From contig JBLHRR010000051.1 of NCBI GenBank assembly GCA_047626155.1, positions 1-31,493 of the forward strand: DNA of 31,493 bases. The letters are read 5' to 3'. The translations under genes were made by a program, and so were the position numbers. This stretch comes from CALGLS01 sp047626155 (lineage in GTDB: Bacteria; Bacteroidota; Bacteroidia; Chitinophagales; Saprospiraceae). This document shows positions 26,639 to 31,493 of the stretch, in pieces (the first letter of the stretch is position 1; every line of letters starts with the position of its first letter). The notes below the pieces were generated by a model. It did no database searches. It was not told the DNA's origin and saw only the letters and a list, made by a program, of their open reading frames with translations.

Positions 26639-26700
26639 AATATCTTCTTTTTTATTTTTGAAATAAGTAGCAAATAATCACTAAATGATTCTCTCTTGCA

Positions 26701-27540
26701 TCATTTTATAATCTTTCTAATTTGATTTGACTTTTCAATCATTTTATAAAATCCATCAAAGTCCTTTTCCATTAACAAACTTCTAAACTTTGAAAGCGTA
26801 TTAATGTGCTCATCCAATACATCTAAAACATTGTCTCTATTCTGTCGAAAAATAGGGACCCACATATCCGGAGAACTTTTAGCCAAACGAACAGTAGAGC
26901 TAAATCCTCCACTCGCTAATTCAAAAATCCGTTTCTCATCTCGCTCCTTTTCTAAAACAGTCAAGGCCAATGCAAAGGAAGTGATGTGTGAAATATGAGA
27001 AACATAAGCCGTATGAACATCATGGTCTTTTGCATTCAAATAAACCACCTGCATTTGTAAACTGGCATATAATTTATGTGCTATTTCCGTTGCTTTTTCA
27101 CCACTGTTTTCCACATCACAAAGTACCGTGCACTTATTGTCGAATAAATTTGGAACCGCAGCTTCCGGGCCGGAAAATTCCGTACCAGCCATAGGATGCG
27201 TGGCTATAAAGTTCTTTCTATTCGGATGACCTTTCACTTTTTCAATAATGGCCACTTTCGTAGAACCTACTTCCATTACCACCTGTCTGGTCACCAAGTC
27301 TAAAATATTTGGTAATAGTTTTACAATAACATCCATTGGCGTTGCCAGAATTATCAAATCCGATTGTGCGACCGCATCCTCCAAAGAGGCGTCGTCATCT
27401 ATCAAACGACGACGATAAGCTTTGTCAATGTGATCCGGGTTTTTATCAACTCCGATGATCTTTGTCGCAAAACCATTTTCCTTTAAGCTAATGGCCATGG
27501 AGCCACCAATTAAACCAATTCCTATTATAGTAACAATCAT
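26701..27540 (-). CDS. tyrA: Prephenate dehydrogenase
   Basis: I chose the ATG at 27540 (279 residues) because the Rossmann motif IIGIGLIGGSMAISL then sits at residue 5; an upstream TTG at 27567 would add nine unlikely residues encoded in a hairpin arm. The enzyme oxidatively decarboxylates prephenate to 4-hydroxyphenylpyruvate for tyrosine. Family landmarks are DLIILATPMDVIVKLLP, the active-site block FIATHPMAGTEFSGPEAAVPNLF, HDVHTAYVSHISHITSFALAL and LASGGFSSTVRLAKSSPDMWVPIFRQNRD. There is no fused chorismate mutase and no ACT domain, so feedback must act elsewhere. It is the third gene of the operon, after an aminotransferase gene, with a 17-bp hairpin just upstream. Confidence 0.95.
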   Translation of the reverse strand: MIVTIIGIGLIGGSMAISLKENGFATKIIGVDKNPDHIDKAYRRRLIDDDASLEDAVAQSDLIILATPMDVIVKLLPNILDLVTRQVVMEVGSTKVAIIEKVKGHPNRKNFIATHPMAGTEFSGPEAAVPNLFDNKCTVLCDVENSGEKATEIAHKLYASLQMQVVYLNAKDHDVHTAYVSHISHITSFALALTVLEKERDEKRIFELASGGFSSTVRLAKSSPDMWVPIFRQNRDNVLDVLDEHINTLSKFRSLLMEKDFDGFYKMIEKSNQIRKIIK

Positions 27541-27559
27541 TTTACAATTTTTTTTTCGT

Positions 27560-27617
27560 GGAAACAATTATGTAAACCACTCTTCCTGTGGTCGTTTTGA
27601 TTTACATAATTGTTTCC
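27560..27617. repeat. 17-bp perfect inverted repeat between the aminotransferase and tyrA genes
   Basis: GGAAACAATTATGTAAA (27560-27576) and TTTACATAATTGTTTCC (27601-27617) pair perfectly, and CCAC/GTGG (27577-27580, 27588-27591) extends the structure inward. On the coding (minus) strand A's, not T's, follow the stem, so it is not an intrinsic terminator for the operon. An intercistronic RNA-processing or stabilising hairpin, or an operator, is more likely. Confidence 0.75.
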
Positions 27618-27628
27618 AAATCGGGAAG

Positions 27629-28801
27629 TTAATTTTTCGTTGTTACTAAAGAAGCTATCTTGCATATTGCTTCTTCTATTAATTCTATGGAGCTGCATAA
27701 AGAAATCCGAATGTACTTTTCTCCCTGACTTCCGAAAATACCGCCCGGAGTTAGGAATACCCCTGCCTTATACAAAAGTTCATCACTCAACTCATAGGCA
27801 TCTTTATATTTGTCTGGTACTTTTGCCCAAACAAACATTCCTACGGCGTTTCGATCATAGCTACATTCCAGCTGATCCAACAATTTGAATGCTTTAAGTT
27901 GTCGTTTTTCGTACTCTAAATTTTGTTTTTCATACCAGCTTTCCGGTAAATTCAAAGCTTCGATCGCTGCTAACTGTACTGGTAAAAACATGCCACTATT
28001 CATGTTTGTTTTAAATTTCAGCACCTCTTTTATGTATTGCTGATCGGCGGCCATCATTCCCAATCGCCAACCTGCCATGTTGTGAGACTTGCTCAAGGAA
28101 TTTAACTCGATGGCCACTTCCTTTGCCCCTTCAGTGGACAGCAAACTATTTTGGTTTTTATTTAATATGAAAGCATAAGGGTTGTCATTGACCAACAGAA
28201 TTTTGTACTTTTTTGCGAAGACTACTAATTGCTTAAAAAAGGATTTATCCGCTTGTGCTCCCGTCGGCATATGGGGGTAATTGAGCCACATGATTTTAAC
28301 TTTTTCTAAATTTAGTTTAGCCAATTCTTCCAGATTAGGCAGCCAATTATTTTCAGCAGATAAAGTATATAAAATAGCGGTAGCCCCTGCTAATTTAGAA
28401 GCGGATATATAAGTTGGATAGCCAGGATTTGGAATGAGCACCTCATCGCCCTCTTCTAAAAACGTCATGGACAAGTGCATGATTCCTTCTTTGGAGCCGA
28501 TCAAAGGAAGAATTTCGGAGTTGGGATTTAGTGCTACTTTGAAATATTTATCATACCATTTTGCAAACGCTTCCCGCAAATCTGGATGTCCCAAATAGCT
28601 TTGGTAAGCATGTTGTTTCGGGTTGCTCGCTTCTTCTTTTAGTCTATTGACCACAGACGGGTCTGGCGGCAAATCAGGACTACCGATACCAAGGTTGAGG
28701 ATATGGTTTCCTTCACTACGCAGTTGAGCTATTTCCTTAAGCTTTCGGGAAAAGTAATATTCCTGGATTTCTTTTATTCTGCTGGCGGTTTGGATTATCA
28801 T
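27629..28801 (-). CDS. Class I/II PLP aminotransferase, probably aromatic
   Basis: The 390-residue fold type I aminotransferase has the PLP lysine in LNSLSKSHNMAGWRLG (Lys238), with the phosphate and carboxylate arginine region nearby (Arg246). NDNPYAF at about 205-211 supplies the aspartate that meets the pyridine nitrogen. The usual N-P-T-G motif reads HMPTG (178-182), with Met at the normally invariant Asn. Similar proteins are annotated as aspartate or LL-diaminopimelate aminotransferases. Its place between pheA and tyrA suggests the last step to Phe and Tyr, or transamination of prephenate; the sequence alone cannot choose. It is separated by 47 bp from pheA and 88 bp from tyrA. Confidence 0.9.
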   Translation of the reverse strand: MIIQTASRIKEIQEYYFSRKLKEIAQLRSEGNHILNLGIGSPDLPPDPSVVNRLKEEASNPKQHAYQSYLGHPDLREAFAKWYDKYFKVALNPNSEILPLIGSKEGIMHLSMTFLEEGDEVLIPNPGYPTYISASKLAGATAILYTLSAENNWLPNLEELAKLNLEKVKIMWLNYPHMPTGAQADKSFFKQLVVFAKKYKILLVNDNPYAFILNKNQNSLLSTEGAKEVAIELNSLSKSHNMAGWRLGMMAADQQYIKEVLKFKTNMNSGMFLPVQLAAIEALNLPESWYEKQNLEYEKRQLKAFKLLDQLECSYDRNAVGMFVWAKVPDKYKDAYELSDELLYKAGVFLTPGGIFGSQGEKYIRISLCSSIELIEEAICKIASLVTTKN

Positions 28802-28848
28802 CTTTATTATTTTCTAGTTGTAAAAATAAAACCTCATTTTAGTATCTA

Positions 28849-29679
28849 TCAACTTTCATAATAAACTCCACTTTGATAAAGACCCAATACTTTTAAATTA
28901 GTAGTCATATTCCCCAGGGCTTTCAAGGTGTCTTCCTCACCATTTCCTTCTTGCACAAAATCTATAAAAAATACATATTGCCACTCCTTTCCTAATAAAG
29001 GCACAGATTGAATCTTGGTCAAATTAGCACCTGTAACAGCCAACTGCGTTAACACCACAGCCAAACTACCCCTCCTATGCAGCAGAGAAAAGCTGACGGA
29101 AACCTTATTTGTAAACTTATTGTTTTGCCTCTCTCTATGAAGAATTAAAAAACGAGTAAAGTTCTGTTTATTGTCTTCTATTCCTTTTGCCAAAACATCC
29201 ATTTCATACAAATCAGCAGCGGCTGCACTGGCTATAGCTGCAACTCCCTTTAGTCTTTTGTCTTGGATGTTTTTAGCACTCAAAGCCGTATCTGCTGACT
29301 CCTTGAGTTGTACGTGAGGATATTGTTTAAAAAACTCATGGCATTGAGCAATGGCAACCGGGTGCGAATGAACCTCTCTAATTTCAGAGATATCAGTTCC
29401 CGGTAAAGCCATTAAATTGTGTCGAATACGCAGGAACACTTCACCGCTGATCGTCAAAGGAGAGGCATTCAGCAATCGGTAATTTCCTAAAATAGAACCC
29501 GCAATGCTATTCTCTATAGCCATAATTCCTCCTTCTGACAAAGTCGGATTAGCAACGGTTTCAATTAAGTCCGGGAAAGTCAGGGCAGGGATAATTTCGA
29601 GCCCTGTCTCTGGAAAATAATTCCGAGCCGCTATTTCGTGGAAAGCCCCCGGGCCTCCTTGTATTGCAATTCTATTCAT
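28849..29679 (-). CDS. pheA: Prephenate dehydratase
   Basis: I chose the ATG at 29679 (276 residues, MNRIAIQGGPGAFHE). An in-frame ATG at 29712 would start within one base of a terminator T-run. The enzyme converts prephenate to phenylpyruvate. The dehydratase part (1-185) shows GAFHEIAARNYF, GIMAIENSIAGSILGNY, HSHPVAIAQC and the catalytic NFTRFLIL (Thr175-Arg-Phe). The ACT domain (about 190-276) has GSLAVVLTQLAVTGANLTKI and EWQYVFFIDF. The Phe-binding ESRP motif of the E. coli-type ACT domain reads QSVP here (224-227), and GALV reads GSLA. No chorismate mutase is fused; that activity is encoded with the DAHP synthase. It is the first structural gene of the operon and is preceded by an apparent attenuator. 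Confidence 0.95.
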   Translation of the reverse strand: MNRIAIQGGPGAFHEIAARNYFPETGLEIIPALTFPDLIETVANPTLSEGGIMAIENSIAGSILGNYRLLNASPLTISGEVFLRIRHNLMALPGTDISEIREVHSHPVAIAQCHEFFKQYPHVQLKESADTALSAKNIQDKRLKGVAAIASAAAADLYEMDVLAKGIEDNKQNFTRFLILHRERQNNKFTNKVSVSFSLLHRRGSLAVVLTQLAVTGANLTKIQSVPLLGKEWQYVFFIDFVQEGNGEEDTLKALGNMTTNLKVLGLYQSGVYYES

Positions 29680-29712
29680 AAAATATTCTTTATTTACTTC
29701 ACTTCCAGGCAT

Positions 29713-29749
29713 AAAAAAAAGGAGCTCCTTTTGAGAACTCCTTTTTTTT
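29713..29749 (-). terminator. Intrinsic terminator in the pheA leader (attenuator terminator)
   Basis: On the minus strand A8 + GGAGTTC (29749-29735), loop TCAAAAG (29734-29728) and GAGCTCC + T8 (29727-29713) form a 15-bp stem with one G-U pair. The T-run ends one base before an ATG at 29712. It lies between the operon promoter and the first gene, with no plus-strand gene that could need it, so read-through must be conditional. An upstream segment GAGTTCTCTT (29784-29775) can pair with 29742-29733 (3 bp, a UU/UU mismatch, 5 bp) and would break the left arm. Confidence 0.85.
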
Positions 29750-29765
29750 TTATGATCAGATCATA

Positions 29766-29849
29766 TTAAATAACAAGAGAACTCTTTCCATGGTTTCCCA
29801 TAAAAAAATAATAAAAATTGAAATAGTTATTTGATGTATACTGAAGCAT
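29766..29849 (-). CDS. Candidate Phe/Tyr leader peptide of the aromatic operon
   Basis: This is a 27-codon ORF from the ATG at 29849-29847 to the TAA at 29768-29766. It begins MLQYTSNN, then YFNFYYFF at codons 9-16, and ends HGKSSLVI. Seven of eight codons in the run specify Phe or Tyr (four Phe and three Tyr; a further Tyr is codon 4), the two products of the downstream operon. It starts about 15 nt after the predicted transcription start, and its stop codon is 17 nt before the terminator stem. A ribosome waiting in the run (codons at 29825-29802) would leave the antiterminator segment at 29784-29775 free. A ribosome reaching the stop would cover it. No Shine-Dalgarno sequence is seen, which is normal for this phylum. 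Translation is not proven. Confidence 0.75.
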   Translation of the reverse strand: MLQYTSNNYFNFYYFFMGNHGKSSLVI

Positions 29850-29869
29850 AAATTAAATTTATTGAATAT

Positions 29870-29900
29870 CAAATCTAAGCTATTGAACCTTAGGAAGCAA
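29870..29900 (-). promoter_or_regulatory. Promoter of the Phe/Tyr operon
   Basis: On the minus strand TTG (29900-29898), a 20-nt spacer and TAGATTTG (29877-29870) match the Bacteroidota TTG/TAnnTTTG consensus. The predicted start is near 29864, giving a leader of about 185 nt to the pheA start codon that contains the small ORF and the terminator. Confidence 0.8.
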
Positions 29901-30042
29901 TTAAAATCGAAACCTTTTGAGAAAAAGATCCTATTCAAGGGTAATTTGCCGTAAAATAGCCAAGCCCTTCCTTTGAATCAATAAAAGAATAACCTTTAAG
30001 GTTTGGCCACTACTTTTGTGCCTTATTTTTTAATCGATCCAT

Positions 30043-30071
30043 TGGATATAAGAAACAAAATTTTACCTTTG
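30043..30071 (+). promoter_or_regulatory. Promoter of scoA-scoB
   Basis: TTG (30043-30045), an 18-nt spacer and TACCTTTG (30064-30071) match the Bacteroidota consensus. The start codon at 30107 follows 35 bp later. A second TACTTTTG at 30011-30018 lacks a suitable upstream TTG. Confidence 0.7.
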
Positions 30072-30106
30072 GAATAATTCAATAGAACTGACAATCAATC
30101 TACATT

Positions 30107-30802
30107 ATGAATAAAGTATATAAAAACGCGGCGGAAGCCATCAATGGAATTACAGACAGCATGACACTCATGTTGGGTGGATTTGGCCTCTGTGGTATTC
30201 CTGAAAACTGCATCGCTGCACTGGTGGATGCTGGAGTCACGGATCTTACTTGTATTTCTAACAATGCAGGCGTAGATGATTTTGGCTTGGGCTTGCTTTT
30301 GCAAAAGCGACAAATTCGTAAAATGATTTCTTCTTATGTCGGCGAGAACGATGAATTTGAGCGACAAATGCTAAGTGGAGAGCTTGAAGTAGACTTAATT
30401 CCTCAGGGCTCTTTAGCTGCTCGCTGTCAGGCTGGTGGTTCTGGCGTCCCTGCCTTTTTCACGCCAGCGGGTTATGGAACTGAAGTAGCAGAAGGTAAGG
30501 AAGTTAGATACTTCAATGGCAAGCCACATATCTTAGAACATGCACTTAAGGCGGACTTCGCTATCGTAAAAGCTTGGAAAGGAGATACTTTGGGAAACCT
30601 AATTTACAAGGGCACCGCCCGAAACTTTAATCCTGTGATGGCGATGGCTGGGACTATTACTATTGCGGAAGTAGAACACCTTGTGGAGCCGGGAGAATTA
30701 GATCCGAACAACATTCATACCCCAGGAATCTTTGTCCAACGAATTCTTCAAGGAACTGGATATGAGAAGCGGATTGAACAACGAACTGTTCGTACACGCT
30801 AA
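30107..30802 (+). CDS. scoA: 3-oxoacid (succinyl-CoA:acetoacetate) CoA-transferase subunit A
   Basis: The 231-residue alpha subunit of a family I CoA-transferase moves CoA between succinyl-CoA and acetoacetate, or a related short 3-oxoacid, in ketone-body and fatty-acid breakdown. The signatures are LMLGGFGLCGIPENCIAAL near the N-terminus, TCISNNAGVDDFGLGLL, and GGSGVPAFFTPAGYGTEVAEGKE. The beta subunit gene follows after 29 bp, so the two form an operon and a heteromeric enzyme. Acyl specificity (Sco versus Ato type) cannot be read from the sequence with certainty. Confidence 0.94.
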   Translation: MNKVYKNAAEAINGITDSMTLMLGGFGLCGIPENCIAALVDAGVTDLTCISNNAGVDDFGLGLLLQKRQIRKMISSYVGENDEFERQMLSGELEVDLIPQGSLAARCQAGGSGVPAFFTPAGYGTEVAEGKEVRYFNGKPHILEHALKADFAIVKAWKGDTLGNLIYKGTARNFNPVMAMAGTITIAEVEHLVEPGELDPNNIHTPGIFVQRILQGTGYEKRIEQRTVRTR

Positions 30803-30831
30803 GCCCCATTTATAACAATAAAAATACAACC

Positions 30832-31485
30832 ATGTTAGATAAAACAGGAATTGCAAAAAGAATAGCTCAGGAGTTACAAGACGGCTGGTATGTCAATCTC
30901 GGAATTGGTATTCCTACGTTGATTGCCAACTATGTGCCTGATGGCATCAGCGTTGAATTTCAATCGGAAAACGGGATTCTTGGAATGGGACCTTTTCCTT
31001 ATAATGGTGAAGAAGATGCGGATTGGATCAATGCAGGAAAACAAACCATCACCGCAAATCCAGGTGCTGCGATTTTTGATTCGGCTACTTCTTTTGCGAT
31101 GATTAGAGGTCAGCATATTCAATTGACCGTTTTGGGCGCTATGGAAGTGGCTGATAATGGAGATATTGCCAACTGGAAAATTCCAGGCAAAATGGTAAAA
31201 GGAATGGGAGGAGCAATGGATTTGGTGGCTTCCGCTGATAACATCATCGTGGCCATGATGCATACCAACAAACGAGGAAAGTCGAAATTATTGAAGGGTT
31301 GTACCTTGCCGCTCACTGGAGTGAAATGTGTAAAGAAAGTGGTAACCAACCTAGCCGTTATGGACATTACTCCTGATGGTTTTAAATTATTAGAAAGAGC
31401 ACCGGGCGTAAGCGTTGAAGAAATTCAAGCGGCTACCGAGGGACGCTTGATTATAGACGGAGATATTCCGGAAATGACGATTTAG
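30832..31485 (+). CDS. scoB: 3-oxoacid CoA-transferase subunit B
   Basis: The 217-residue beta subunit carries the catalytic glutamate (Glu46) in FQSENGILGMGP, the family I SENG motif that forms the glutamyl-CoA intermediate. VNLGIGIPTLIANYVP precedes it, and GGAMDLVASADNIIVAMMHTNKRGKSKLL and CTLPLTGVKCVKKVVTNLAVMDI follow. The gene is complete, ending in a TAG eight bases before the window ends. It is co-transcribed with scoA. Confidence 0.95.
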   Translation: MLDKTGIAKRIAQELQDGWYVNLGIGIPTLIANYVPDGISVEFQSENGILGMGPFPYNGEEDADWINAGKQTITANPGAAIFDSATSFAMIRGQHIQLTVLGAMEVADNGDIANWKIPGKMVKGMGGAMDLVASADNIIVAMMHTNKRGKSKLLKGCTLPLTGVKCVKKVVTNLAVMDITPDGFKLLERAPGVSVEEIQAATEGRLIIDGDIPEMTI

Positions 31486-31493
31486 CAGATGGC

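Noticed and set aside
29756..29938. A 60-codon Phe-rich minus-strand ORF overlapping the pheA leader
   Set aside because: It starts at a TTG upstream of the predicted transcription start and runs through the promoter. The 27-codon ATG frame fits the promoter, the stop and the terminator far better.
30011..30018. TACTTTTG as the scoA promoter
   Set aside because: No TTG at a suitable distance upstream; the TTG/TACCTTTG pair at 30043-30071 is the better match.
1..31493. CRISPR array, tRNA, rRNA or prophage genes
   Set aside because: No regularly spaced repeats, cloverleaf-like sequence, rRNA motifs or phage structural genes were recognised in the spacers.

Overview
This window looks like a chromosomal segment of a Bacteroidota bacterium, probably from the Saprospiria/Cytophagia side of the phylum. 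The evidence is a TonB-dependent receptor and a DUF5686 protein that both carry a carboxypeptidase-regulatory-like domain, a CotH-type protein with a type IX secretion (T9SS) sorting domain, few Shine-Dalgarno sequences, AT-rich spacers, and several promoters of the Bacteroidota type (TTG, 18-20 nt, TAnnTTTG). No tRNA, rRNA, CRISPR array, transposase or phage gene was found.

Positions 1-2250 are a decayed zone. It holds a duplicated gene tail with hairpins, the 3' half of an alkane monooxygenase gene (alkB, minus strand), a T9SS sorting-domain tail (plus strand) that begins at the very base where alkB breaks off, and a frameshifted composite of a secreted-protein N-terminus with an HExxHxxGxxH metalloprotease. 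From 2.5 to 12 kb lie large envelope genes: a TonB-dependent receptor (minus), a secreted Asp-box beta-propeller protein (VPS10/sortilin-like) and a DUF5686 outer-membrane protein.

Positions 12.0-15.5 kb form an inositol-lipid cluster: a CDP-alcohol phosphatidyltransferase, an AUR1-like PAP2 protein and myo-inositol-1-phosphate synthase. Together these could make inositol phosphate, attach it to a lipid, and move the head group onto ceramide. A 200-bp nested inverted-repeat element sits inside this cluster. Positions 15.7-20 kb hold a CotH/LTD secreted protein, a lipoprotein, and a membrane-anchored protein in which I recognise an LAS/MepA-like zinc-peptidase signature. Positions 20-24.6 kb hold ilvE, a small hypothetical gene, rdgB, an ECF sigma factor with a likely anti-sigma partner, and a TruC-like pseudouridine synthase.

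Positions 24.8-29.9 kb on the minus strand form a Phe/Tyr biosynthesis operon: prephenate dehydratase, aminotransferase, prephenate dehydrogenase, then DAHP synthase-chorismate mutase, followed by a TauE-type permease. Its 5' leader is the most interesting part of the window. A good Bacteroidota promoter is followed by a 27-codon ORF whose codons 9-16 read YFNFYYFF, then by a 15-bp intrinsic terminator ending just before pheA. A competing antiterminator pairing can also be drawn. This is the layout of a ribosome-mediated attenuator that senses both end products of the operon. The window ends with scoA-scoB, encoding a 3-oxoacid CoA-transferase on the plus strand, with its own promoter.
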